Positions 1 to 7,916 of a DNA stretch of 64,000 nt are shown here, in pieces. Positions within the stretch are counted from its first letter, which is position 1; each line of letters begins with the position of its first letter. The notes under the pieces are model-generated. The model was not told the origin of the DNA and did no database searches. It saw only the letters and a program-made list of their open reading frames with translations. The stretch comes from Xanthomonas sp. Leaf131 (GTDB lineage: Bacteria > Pseudomonadota > Gammaproteobacteria > Xanthomonadales > Xanthomonadaceae), in NCBI RefSeq assembly GCF_001423495.1, contig NZ_LMOG01000018.1:1-64000 (forward strand), written 5' to 3'. The translations under genes and the position numbers were made by a program.

Positions 1-1
1 C

Positions 2-85
2 ATCCCGCCGGCACAGTTCGCCGCCAACTACCGTACACAACAAGCCAACAACGCAGTACCCTTCAACCCCGGGCTTTATCAGTAA
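2..85 (+). CDS. 3' end of an upstream reading frame (partial, unknown)
   Basis: The window opens inside a frame that runs to a TAA at 83-85, giving 27 residues ending in NPGLYQ. It is in the same frame as the effector-like gene starting at 101. Either it is the tail of a separate upstream gene, or a stop codon has split one longer gene. Too little is visible to assign a function. Confidence 0.35.
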   Translation: MPPAQFAANYRTQQANNAVPFNPGLYQ

Positions 86-100
86 TCACTGGTACGGACG

Positions 101-1105
101 ATGGGGGCAGGTCACAAGATCAACAGCGACAAGGCTTATAGCCAAGCAATCCGTAATGGCGTGTTGGACGAAGGCGACGATCCAGCCAAGGTGGCAGGAT
201 TTTTGAAAGCACGCCATATCTCAGGCTATGGTGGTGCGCGCGAGGCTGTCACTGGCGGGCGTGTCATCAGTGACAGCAACGGCACCAGCAACTACGACTA
301 CATGCACGACATCACACGTAATCGTGATGGGATGGACCAATACATGCAGCCGGGCCGTTCGCATGCGGTGCATGCGAATACTCCATCTGCGCCTCAGCAG
401 CCTAGGCGCTATACATCGCACGACGGCCAGTTAGAACACGACGGCCAGCTAGAACAAGGTGAGCGCGGGGAGTCAGTGAAGCAGTTGCAAGGTCAGCTCG
501 CCCAACTCGGTGCGACTGGACGCGATGGTAAGCAGCTGCAAGCAGATGGCAACTTTGGCGCCAACACCAAGCACGCTGTCGAGCAATTCCAACGCGAGCA
601 TGGTTTGCAGGTCGATGGTGTGGTCGGTCAGCGTACGCAGGCTGCGCTGGGTCAGGCGTTATCGCAGCACACGGCCAAACAGGCCGAGCAGACTGTCGCT
701 TCCACTGCACCATCACCGGTTGTTTCCAGTCCCTTGCTCTCCGACCCGCGTCATCCAGACTACGCGATGTACAACGGTGCACTCAGCAAACTGGAAGCAC
801 TTGGCGAAATCGGTGGTTTCTCCAGCCGGCAGGAACTGCAGCAAGCGGCAGGGCAGATCGTGTTTGAGGCCAAGGTCAGCGGCTTACAACGTATCGACCA
901 TGTAGTGCCCAACAAGAGTGGCGATGGATTTTTTGCGGTGCAGGGCGAGATGAGCGACCCGGCGATGCGCCGTGTGTTCGTGGATCGCGATCAAGCGCAG
1001 ACCCAGCCGTTGGAACATAGCAGCCGGCAAGTGGCTGAGGAAAGTCAGCGTCAGGTGCAGCAAGCGCAAACGCAAGATGACGTTACACGTAGCAGAACGC
1101 TCTAA
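101..1105 (+). CDS. X-Tfe-like type IV secretion effector (peptidoglycan-binding + XVIPCD)
   Basis: 334 aa. Residues about 118-180 form a PG_binding_1 domain (GERGESVKQLQGQLAQLG, DGNFGANTKHAVEQFQ). Residues about 212-325 match the Xanthomonas VirD4-interacting protein conserved domain: a DPRHPDY start, the block GLQRIDHVVPN, and a Gln-rich tail. In this family the C-terminal domain docks to the VirD4 coupling protein, so the protein is delivered by the chromosomal T4SS into rival bacteria, and the PG-binding domain targets peptidoglycan. No lysozyme or other catalytic domain is visible in the first 115 residues, whose family I do not recognise. An in-frame stop 16 nt upstream (83-85) leaves open that the N-terminal, catalytic part has been cut off. 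A virB6 remnant follows directly. Confidence 0.75.
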   Translation: MGAGHKINSDKAYSQAIRNGVLDEGDDPAKVAGFLKARHISGYGGAREAVTGGRVISDSNGTSNYDYMHDITRNRDGMDQYMQPGRSHAVHANTPSAPQQPRRYTSHDGQLEHDGQLEQGERGESVKQLQGQLAQLGATGRDGKQLQADGNFGANTKHAVEQFQREHGLQVDGVVGQRTQAALGQALSQHTAKQAEQTVASTAPSPVVSSPLLSDPRHPDYAMYNGALSKLEALGEIGGFSSRQELQQAAGQIVFEAKVSGLQRIDHVVPNKSGDGFFAVQGEMSDPAMRRVFVDRDQAQTQPLEHSSRQVAEESQRQVQQAQTQDDVTRSRTL

Positions 1106-1988
1106 CGCTTAAACAATGGCCTTGGCACTGCCAAGGCCATTGTGTTTGTCACCAACATGGCCCAGGGTTCACCGCAGCTGTACTGGACGCTGACCGATGG
1201 CATCAGCGAAGCGATCACCAAGACGGTGACCGGCGACTCGGACAGCCCGTACGAGGCGATCGACAAGAACCTGATGCTGATGCAGGTGGTAATGACCGGT
1301 CTGGACCAGATCCAGACGGCAGGAGACAAGAACGGCGAAGACCAGAAGACCCGTGCGCGTTGGTTTACCGGCATTGGCATGGCGGGCCCGGGCGTGGTGG
1401 CCGGCTCGATGCTGCCGCTCAACACGATTGCGATGGCGCTGGTGGTGGGCTTTGGGCCGTTGTTCATCCTGTGTCTGTTATTTCAAGCCACGAAGTCGTT
1501 GTTCAGCAAGTGGCTGATGTACGGCATCGGCACCATTTTCTCGCTGTCGGTGCTGACGTTTACGGTGAGCCTGGCGACGAAAGTAGTGGGTGCGGTGGGA
1601 GCGGCGTGTGGCGAAGTGGACCATGAATGGGTTTACCGGCGAAGGCATCGGCAGCATGGCGCTGCAGCAGGGAGGATTGGGCTTGGTACTGACGACCTTG
1701 ATCGTGACGGCTCCACCGATGGCAGCGGCGTTCTTCCAGGGCACGCTGGGCCAGTTCACGGCGTACTCGGCGCTGGGGAGCGGTGCCGCTGGGGCTAGCG
1801 CTGTGCCGGCTGGTCCAGATGGCTCATATGTACCTCGTCAAATTGCAGCTGACACAACAGGTTCTGACTCAGCCGGCAGTAACAATAATACGGCTGGTCG
1901 AGTTTCAGGTTCACAGACCAATTCAATTCAACAACAAGAAGTTGGCCGCATGGCCAAAGCACCGACGAATACCAATCCAATGATCTAA
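1106..1988 (+). pseudogene. virB6: virB6 remnant (TrbL/VirB6 family), 5'-truncated and frameshifted
   Basis: From 1106 to about 1610 one frame encodes VirB6-like sequence (VFVTNMAQGSPQLYWTLTDG, then hydrophobic segments near LNTIAMALVVGFGPLFILCL and YGIGTIFSLSVLTFTVSLA). Between about 1590 and 1613 homology jumps to another frame, which continues (MNGFTGEGIGSMALQQGG, a hydrophobic stretch ending MAAAFFQGTLGQFTAYSAL) to a stop at 1986-1988. VirB6 is the polytopic inner-membrane channel component of type IV secretion. Here there is no start codon or upstream sequence belonging to it: its frame opens right after the effector stop codon (1103-1105). With the frameshift this makes it a non-functional relic. 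A GTG at 1142 could start the first half but has no good ribosome-binding site. Confidence 0.75.
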
Positions 1989-2033
1989 ATGCTTCTTGTT
2001 AAGTGAAAATATACATATATGTAGAGGTTGAAG

Positions 2034-2528
2034 ATGGTAAAGCATTTAGTAATCTTATTCTTAGTTTTTTTCCCGTGTGTGGTTGTTGCTCAAACTGCAT
2101 GCCCGGTAGGCGTGCCAGTTGGTTCTCCTCAGTGTGGTCCATCTTCTTTAGTAGATGGTGGCGAAATTCTTTCTCCTCCTCCCAGGCCTAGTGGCGAATG
2201 GATCAAAACATGGGGCGCGATAGCTAGTGCTCCTAATGGCGACACAGGTGTCAGTTCAGGAGTTCTTTCCAAAGATGCAGCGGAAGAGGTGGCTCTTAAA
2301 AATTGTGTGGGCCTAAGTTCGTCAGGGTGTCGTATTAAATTTGTTTATAGAAACCAGTGTATTGCCGCTGTAAATCCAATTTCAGGTGGCGTAGGTAGTG
2401 TCATCTCCAGCGCCGCAAATCTTGACGATGCTTTGGAAAGAGCGCTATCAAAGTGTGAAGCGTCTTCTGGTGAAAAGTGCAAGGCTTCAATAGCTGAGTG
2501 CTCGAAGCCCGTTTTCAGGAAGTATTGA
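2034..2528 (+). CDS. DUF4189 secreted protein, candidate T4SS-locus immunity protein
   Basis: 164 aa. The ATG at 2034 follows AGAGG (2023-2027) with good spacing; a TTG at 2028 is less likely. An N-terminal signal peptide (VILFLVFFPCVVVAQ) precedes a Pro/Cys-rich linker and a DUF4189 domain: WGAIAS, a DAAEEVALKNC helix, and paired cysteines including RNQCIAAV. DUF4189 proteins are small periplasmic proteins. In Xanthomonas some sit next to T4SS effector genes, which suggests a role protecting the producer (family and context inference). The gene is visibly richer in A+T than everything around it, suggesting transfer or a different history. Confidence 0.65.
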   Translation: MVKHLVILFLVFFPCVVVAQTACPVGVPVGSPQCGPSSLVDGGEILSPPPRPSGEWIKTWGAIASAPNGDTGVSSGVLSKDAAEEVALKNCVGLSSSGCRIKFVYRNQCIAAVNPISGGVGSVISSAANLDDALERALSKCEASSGEKCKASIAECSKPVFRKY

Positions 2529-2604
2529 TAGGTTCTATTTCCGATCAATTTTGAAGTTTTTACCTTGTAATCCTTCATGTGTTTTTTGGCCTCGTGGAAG
2601 ATCA

Positions 2605-2637
2605 TTCATGGCGAGCAGCAATCTTGCTCGCCATGAA
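2605..2637 (+). other. 13-bp perfect inverted repeat (hairpin) overlapping an operator-like site
   Basis: Arms 2605-2617 (TTCATGGCGAGCA) and 2625-2637 (TGCTCGCCATGAA) flank a 7-nt loop. There is no T-run, so it is a poor intrinsic terminator, although it lies about 80 bp after the DUF4189 stop. Its right arm overlaps the 14-bp operator-like motif at 2634-2647. Confidence 0.6.
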
Positions 2638-2647
2638 TACGTATGCA
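2634..2647 (+). promoter_or_regulatory. Operator-like motif TGAATACGTATGCA, copy 1
   Basis: This 14-mer has the palindromic core ATACGTAT and ends 90 bp before the alpha-glucosidase start. The identical sequence occurs at 7734-7747 (opposite orientation) and 10085-10098, always upstream of a maltodextrin gene. Size and symmetry fit a LacI-family operator; the repressor encoded at 15706-16830 is the obvious candidate. Binding is inferred. Confidence 0.7.
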
Positions 2648-2737
2648 CGAGCGCGTTTCAAGCGTGCGGCGCAGCTACGCTAACGCCTTTAGTTGGGCGC
2701 ACTTTCTCGCGCCCGCATTGGCCCGGGAGGGGCGTAC

Positions 2738-4354
2738 ATGTCGCAGACACCATGGTGGCGCGGGGCCGTCATCTATCAGATCTATCCGCGCAGTTTTCTC
2801 GATTCCAATGGCGATGGGGTAGGCGATCTGCCCGGGATCATCGCCAAGCTCGACTACATCGCTGGGTTGGGCGTAGATGCGATCTGGATTTCGCCGTTCT
2901 TCAAGTCGCCGATGGCCGATTTCGGCTATGACATCGCGGACTATCGTGCGGTGGACCCCTTGTTCGGAACGTTGGACGATTTCGATCGGCTGCTCGACAA
3001 GGCGCATGGCCTTGGCTTGAAGGTGATGATCGACCAGGTGCTGAGCCATACCTCGATCGCGCATGCGTGGTTTCAGGAGAGCCGGCAGGACCGGACCAAC
3101 GCGAAGGCCGATTGGTACGTGTGGGCCGATCCGCGCGAGGACGGGACGCCGCCGAACAACTGGTTGTCGTTGTTCGGTGGCGTGGCATGGCAATGGGAGC
3201 CGCGGCGCGAGCAGTACTACCTGCACAATTTCCTGGTGGATCAGCCGGATCTGAATTTCCATAATGCCGAGGTGCAGCAGGCGACGCTGGACAACGTGCG
3301 GTTCTGGCTGGATCGCGGGGTGGATGGGTTCCGCCTGGATGCGATCAATTTCTGCTTCCACGATGCGCAGCTGCGCGACAACCCGGCCAAGCCGGCGGAC
3401 AGGCGGGTGGGGCGCGGGTTCAGTGCCGACAATCCGTACGCGTATCAGTACCACTACTTCAACAACACGCAGCCGGAGAATCTGCCGTTTCTGGAGCGCT
3501 TGCGTGGGCTGCTGGATCTTTATCCGAACGCGGTGAGTCTTGGTGAAATCTCGTCGGAAGACTCGTTGGCGACCACTGCCGAGTACACCGCACACGGCCG
3601 CTTGCATATGGGCTACAGCTTCGAGATGCTGGTGCAGGACTACAGCGCCGCTTACATCCGCGAGACGGTGAGCCGGCTCGAAGCCACCATGCTGGAGGGT
3701 TGGCCGTGCTGGGCGATTTCCAACCACGATGTGGTGCGTGCGGTGACGCGCTGGGGCGGTAAAAACGCCTCGCCGGCGTTTGCGCGGATGGTGGTGGCGA
3801 TGCTGTGCTCGCTGCGTGGGTCGATCTGCCTGTATCAGGGCGAGGAGCTGGGCCTGGGCGAGGCGGAGGTGGCGTTCGAGGATCTGCGCGATCCGTATGG
3901 CATCACGTTCTGGCCGACCTTCAAGGGCCGCGATGGGTGTCGTACGCCGATGCCGTGGACGGATGCGCCGTCGGCGGGATTCACGAGCGGCAAGCCGTGG
4001 TTGCCGTTGGCGGAGACGCATCGTGCGAATGCGGTGAGCGTGCAGCAGGACGATCCTTTGTCCGTATTGAGTGCGGTGCGGGCTTTTCTTGCATGGCGCA
4101 AGGATATGCCGGCATTGCGCGAAGGCACGATCACGTTCTACGACAGCGCCGAACCTGTGCTGATGTTCCGGCGCGAGCATGCAGGTCAGGTCGTGTTGCT
4201 GGCCTTCAATCTGTCGACCGACGCTGCCGAGCTTGGGCTGCCCGTTGGTGCATGGAAGCAGGTCGATGTGCCCGGTGTGGAGCGTGGTTCGATTGACGGT
4301 GGCCGCATAAGGTTGCCTGGGCATGCGGCGATCTGTGCGGTGGCTTTTGATTGA
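2738..4354 (+). CDS. aglA: GH13 alpha-glucosidase (oligo-1,6-/maltose-type)
   Basis: 538 aa, no signal peptide, so cytoplasmic. The ATG at 2738 has GGGAGG at 2725-2730. It begins WWRGAVIYQIYPRSF, typical of GH13 subfamily 23 enzymes, which hydrolyse maltose, maltodextrin ends or isomaltose to glucose. The catalytic triad is visible: nucleophile D201 in GFRLDAIN, acid/base E270 in LGEIS, and the transition-state Asp D331 in SNHDV. DQVLSHTS is conserved region I. It is the leftmost gene of the maltodextrin locus, with its own promoter region carrying an operator-like site. It would process sugar brought in by the symporter at 12424-13902. Sucrose or trehalose-type specificity cannot be excluded from sequence alone. 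Confidence 0.88.
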   Translation: MSQTPWWRGAVIYQIYPRSFLDSNGDGVGDLPGIIAKLDYIAGLGVDAIWISPFFKSPMADFGYDIADYRAVDPLFGTLDDFDRLLDKAHGLGLKVMIDQVLSHTSIAHAWFQESRQDRTNAKADWYVWADPREDGTPPNNWLSLFGGVAWQWEPRREQYYLHNFLVDQPDLNFHNAEVQQATLDNVRFWLDRGVDGFRLDAINFCFHDAQLRDNPAKPADRRVGRGFSADNPYAYQYHYFNNTQPENLPFLERLRGLLDLYPNAVSLGEISSEDSLATTAEYTAHGRLHMGYSFEMLVQDYSAAYIRETVSRLEATMLEGWPCWAISNHDVVRAVTRWGGKNASPAFARMVVAMLCSLRGSICLYQGEELGLGEAEVAFEDLRDPYGITFWPTFKGRDGCRTPMPWTDAPSAGFTSGKPWLPLAETHRANAVSVQQDDPLSVLSAVRAFLAWRKDMPALREGTITFYDSAEPVLMFRREHAGQVVLLAFNLSTDAAELGLPVGAWKQVDVPGVERGSIDGGRIRLPGHAAICAVAFD

Positions 4355-4515
4355 TGAATGACCGTGTTGGATAGGCACGGCTGGTTGGATTGACTTGATT
4401 GGCGCGGCATTCTATAGATGGATGTCGCATTTTTAAAATAAGGCGCTTTGGTTTATATGCATTCGACATTTGAGCGGAAGTGAGTGCAGGTTACATGTGG
4501 AAGGTTTTGCCAAAA

Positions 4516-4544
4516 AAACCCGCTGGCATTACGCTGGCGGGTTT
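4516..4544 (-). terminator. Rho-independent terminator for the TonB receptor gene
   Basis: Read on the minus strand, an AAACCCGC/GCGGGTTT stem (extended through two wobble pairs) is followed by a run of T. It lies about 300 bp beyond the receptor stop codon. On the plus strand the 3' flank is less T-rich, but it may also stop alpha-glucosidase transcripts. Confidence 0.7.
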
Positions 4545-4695
4545 CGTCATTCAAGCATTTATTTAATATCAAAATTGCTGATGCGCGTTTATTGCCAGGG
4601 TTGCTTTCTTGGTCTGGAATCTTCGCCATCTGCATGAGAAAGGGCGTTGCGGAGACAGATAGCTGTTAGGGCTTCGCCCCGTACCCTCACCCCAA

Positions 4696-4718
4696 CCCCT
4701 CTCCCGGTGGGAGAGGGG
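4696..4718. repeat. Dispersed palindrome CCCCTCTCCC-GGT-GGGAGAGGGG
   Basis: A perfect 10-bp inverted repeat with 3-nt loop, embedded in the CTCACCCCAA context that I recognise as a common intergenic element of xanthomonads. Confidence 0.55.
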
Positions 4719-4840
4719 CTTTGGCGCCCTGAGTGGAGAGAGCTGACGTCACGTTAGTGATTGTGTCGCTGATCAGAGCAAAACTTACAGGTCCCATCAC
4801 GTCAGAACTTGTAAAGGCAAAACGTACAGTTCACATCACA

Positions 4841-7600
4841 TCAGAACTTGTAGTTCACGCCCAACACAAACGTGCGGCCCCACTCGATGTATTCCAGCGG
4901 GCGGTCCTTGGTTTCGGCATAGGTGCGGTACGGCGAGTTGCTGAGGTTGCTGGCCTGCAGCAGCAGGGTCAGGCCGGCGAGATCGCTGCTGTCGTTGAAG
5001 CTGTAGCTGATCTGCGCGTCGGTGATGTTTTCGCCGACGACGTAGCGCAGTGTGCGGTTGCCGTTGAAGTTGCCGATTTCGCCGATGAAGTCCGAGCGGC
5101 GGCGCTGGCTCACGCGTGCTTCGAGACCCTTGTGTTCGTAGTAGGCGGTGAGGTTGTAGACGCGTTCGGACAGGCCGGGCAGGCTGATCTCGCCGTCACC
5201 GACGCTGGAGGCGCTCTCCGGGTCGCGGATCTTGACGTCGCTGTCGTTGAAGGTGGCGCTGGCCTGGATGCCGAAGCCTTGCAATGGGGCGAACAGGAGA
5301 TCCAGCGGCAGCGAGGCGGTGAGTTCGACGCCGCGTAGCGTGCCGCCCTTGCCGTTGAACGGGGCGCTGAAGGTGCCGGTGGTGAGCACCGGTGCCGAGC
5401 CCGGAGGCGGCACGTAGCCGGCCACCAATGCGGAGAAATCGTAGTTGTCGCGGCTCTGGGTGTAGATGTAGCTCTTCAGGTCCTTGTAGAAGAACGCCGC
5501 CGCGATATACGCGCGCTCGGCGAAGTACTTCTCGTAAGAGATATCCAGGGCGTTGGCGCGCCAGGGATCGAGCATCGGATTGCCACCGCTGGCGCCGGGG
5601 CGGCCAGTGGAGGTGTCGACGCCGAATTCCAGCGAGGCACGCAGTTGGTCCACGCGCGGGCGTGCGACCTGCTTTGCCAGCGCAAAGCGCAGGGTCTGCT
5701 CGTATGGGAACTGGAATGCGAGGTTCAAGCTGGGCAACCAGTCGCGATAGGTTTTGCCGTCGTCGATCGGGCGCACTTCGCTGCCGACCGGTTGCGAGGC
5801 ATCCCAGTAGTTGGCGCGCGAGGATTGATCAGCACTCTGCAGCTGCACGCCAATATTGCCGCGCACGCCGACCTCGCCCCACTCGGTATCGAGGTTGGCG
5901 CGTACCCAGGCGGTGGTGATTTTTTCTTCGACCGTCCAGGCCTTGGACACCAGGAACGAGGCGTCGTCGCTGGGGTTGAACAGCATGTAGCGCGAGACCA
6001 CGGCCGGCACGTTCCAGGCGGGCAGGGCGCCGATGCCGGCAAAGCCGAGATTGACAGGTGCGTATTGCAGGTCCGCTGCAATGGTGGATTCGCCCTGCGC
6101 GCCAAGCGTGATGTTGCCTTCGGGCTGGGTTTTCTGTTTTTCGCGGTTGGCGTAGTTGACGCCGACGTCCAGATCCGAGAACCAGCTCAGCGCTTCGGGC
6201 ATCGGGAAGCTGGCCTGCAGGCGTGCGCCCTTGAGTACGTCTTCCACGCGCGGCACCTTGCCGTAGCCGGAGCCGTAGATGGTGTTGGTCAGGAACAAGG
6301 CGTTGGGGTCGGAATAATCCATGCCAGGCGTGAGCTGCGAGAAGCCATTGCCCGCGTAGGCGACGCCGACGGTATCCAGCTGCGGCATCGGTGCGCGCTG
6401 GAGATTGTTTTCCAAATTCAGTTCGTCGCGCGTGGCCTTGGAGTAATTGAGGTCGGCGATGATCTTGACCGCGCCGGCGGTGATCTCGTTGTTCCAGCCG
6501 AACGCATCGATGGTGTCTTCGCGCTTGTTGTACATGCCGCGCACCAACGGATAGACACCACTGGCATCGCCGCCGACGAAGCTGTTGTTGTCGTTGACGC
6601 GCACGTTGCTGATGTTCAAGCCCGGCGTGTAGCCACCGTTGTAGTTGCTCAGGTTGAGCTCGAACTGGTTGGCGGTGTCGATCTGCTCGGCCTTGGTGTG
6701 GAAGGCGTCGAGCGTGCTGGTCCAGGCGTTGGACGGGCGGTATTGCAGCGTCGCCATGACGCCGTCGCGCTTCTGGTTGCCGGTGCGGCGCAATGCCTTG
6801 ATGCCGTCGGAGAAATACACCCCATCGGCGACGCCGGGGCGCTGCCGCTGTGCGTTGATCGGCTGCCACGGCTCGTACAGGCCGACCTGGTTTTCCTGGA
6901 GCGGCATGTCGGTGTGCGCGTAGCCGATGGTCAGGCCGATGGTGCGGTCGGCGAACTGATCGATGTAGCTGACGTTGAAGCGGTTGCCGTACGGGTCGAC
7001 GTTGGCCGCCTTGCCCAGCGAGTTGCGCTGGTAACGGCCGCCAATGGCAATCACGCGCTCGTTGTAGCTGAGTGGGCGTGCGGTCTGCATATCGACGGTG
7101 CCGGACAGACCTTGGCCGACCAGGCCGGCATCAGGCGTCTTGTAGACGGTGACGCCGCTGACCAGCTCGGACGGGTATTGATCGAATTCCACGCTGCGGT
7201 TGTCGCCGGTGCTGACCACTTCGCGGCCGTTGAGCAGCGTGGTCGAAAAGTCCGGGGACAGGCCACGCACGCTGATGACCTGCGCGCGGCCGGCCACGCG
7301 TTGCGCGGCCAGGCCAGGCAGGCGCGCAAGCGATTCGGCGATGCTGACGTCGGGCAGCCGGCCGATGTCTTCGGCGGTGATCGCCTCCACGATCGAGGTG
7401 GAATCACGTTTGACCGAGATGGCACCTTCGATCGCGCGGCGCAGGCCGGTGACCTGGACCTTGTCCAATTCGGTCACTGCGCCTGCGGTTTGTTCGGTCT
7501 CGGTGGTCTGCGCCGGCGTTGCCGATTGCGCGGCCGCCAACGTCGGTGCCATGGCAACGGCCAGGGCGATACTCAGCGCGGAGCGCTTGTGCTTCAACAT
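4841..7600 (-). CDS. TonB-dependent outer-membrane receptor (maltodextrin, MalA-like)
   Basis: 919 aa; the ATG at 7600 follows GGGAGGGG on the minus strand. A signal peptide ends at TLAAAQ. Residues about 45-170 form the plug: a TonB-box-like region (ELDKVQVTG), SIVEAITAEDIGRLPDVSIA, RGLSPDFSTTLLNGRE. A long beta-barrel follows and ends with the terminal aromatic signature GVNYKF. The plug fits the group that includes the Caulobacter maltose receptor MalA. It would move maltodextrins across the outer membrane using TonB-ExbBD energy. It lies downstream of the GH97 gene on the same strand, separated by 316 bp holding an operator-like motif, so it probably has its own regulated promoter. Substrate is inferred from neighbours. 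Confidence 0.88.
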   Translation of the reverse strand: MLKHKRSALSIALAVAMAPTLAAAQSATPAQTTETEQTAGAVTELDKVQVTGLRRAIEGAISVKRDSTSIVEAITAEDIGRLPDVSIAESLARLPGLAAQRVAGRAQVISVRGLSPDFSTTLLNGREVVSTGDNRSVEFDQYPSELVSGVTVYKTPDAGLVGQGLSGTVDMQTARPLSYNERVIAIGGRYQRNSLGKAANVDPYGNRFNVSYIDQFADRTIGLTIGYAHTDMPLQENQVGLYEPWQPINAQRQRPGVADGVYFSDGIKALRRTGNQKRDGVMATLQYRPSNAWTSTLDAFHTKAEQIDTANQFELNLSNYNGGYTPGLNISNVRVNDNNSFVGGDASGVYPLVRGMYNKREDTIDAFGWNNEITAGAVKIIADLNYSKATRDELNLENNLQRAPMPQLDTVGVAYAGNGFSQLTPGMDYSDPNALFLTNTIYGSGYGKVPRVEDVLKGARLQASFPMPEALSWFSDLDVGVNYANREKQKTQPEGNITLGAQGESTIAADLQYAPVNLGFAGIGALPAWNVPAVVSRYMLFNPSDDASFLVSKAWTVEEKITTAWVRANLDTEWGEVGVRGNIGVQLQSADQSSRANYWDASQPVGSEVRPIDDGKTYRDWLPSLNLAFQFPYEQTLRFALAKQVARPRVDQLRASLEFGVDTSTGRPGASGGNPMLDPWRANALDISYEKYFAERAYIAAAFFYKDLKSYIYTQSRDNYDFSALVAGYVPPPGSAPVLTTGTFSAPFNGKGGTLRGVELTASLPLDLLFAPLQGFGIQASATFNDSDVKIRDPESASSVGDGEISLPGLSERVYNLTAYYEHKGLEARVSQRRRSDFIGEIGNFNGNRTLRYVVGENITDAQISYSFNDSSDLAGLTLLLQASNLSNSPYRTYAETKDRPLEYIEWGRTFVLGVNYKF

Positions 7601-7916
7601 TTTCCCCTCCCAGGTACATGTTGTTCTTTGATTTTTCGATCCGGCAAACGCCTGGATGCATTGCATCGCGCGTCACCACGGACATCACGACTGCGACGTA
7701 TGGTAGACACGGCACCTGGGTGCAAACGTGCACTGCATACGTATTCAATCCGGCTGATTGAGATGAAATCGATTCCACCGAAGCGCTGCCGGCGTACTGC
7801 ATTGCGATTGCACATCGGCGATCGCGCGTGACAGACGATCTGCCGCCGCTGATGTGCCCCCGCGTCGTTGAATCGATTGCATTGCGTGCTTGATCAGCAC
7901 GTCTCAACGGCGCGGT
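7601..7916 (-). other. Promoter region of the TonB receptor gene
   Basis: A 316-bp gap without a credible gene, between the GH97 stop and the receptor start. Its main recognisable content is the operator-like 14-mer at 7734-7747, 133 bp from the receptor ATG. Confidence 0.5.
7734..7747 (-). promoter_or_regulatory. Operator-like motif TGAATACGTATGCA, copy 2
   Basis: On the plus strand it reads TGCATACGTATTCA, the exact reverse complement of the copies at 2634 and 10085. It lies upstream of the TonB receptor gene. Proposed LacI-family operator. Confidence 0.7.

Larger units (their letters stand above)
4355..4840. other. Gene-free gap with terminator and repeats
   Basis: Convergent gap between the alpha-glucosidase and the TonB receptor. 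It contains an intrinsic terminator for the minus strand (4516-4544), a CCCCTCTCCC/GGGAGAGGGG palindrome (4696-4718) and a duplicated copy of the receptor gene's 3' end (about 4780-4814). No credible coding sequence. Confidence 0.6.

Noticed and set aside
1114..1142. 12-bp perfect inverted repeat CAATGGCCTTGG/CCAAGGCCATTG as a terminator of the effector gene
   Set aside because: It lies within the readable virB6 frame (NNGLGTAKAIV) and lacks a T-run, so it may be coding chance; I do not call it a terminator.
5645..7831. Long open frame of over 700 codons on the plus strand opposite the TonB receptor
   Set aside because: Composition is that of an antisense shadow in GC-rich DNA, with no domain, while the minus strand encodes a clear receptor.
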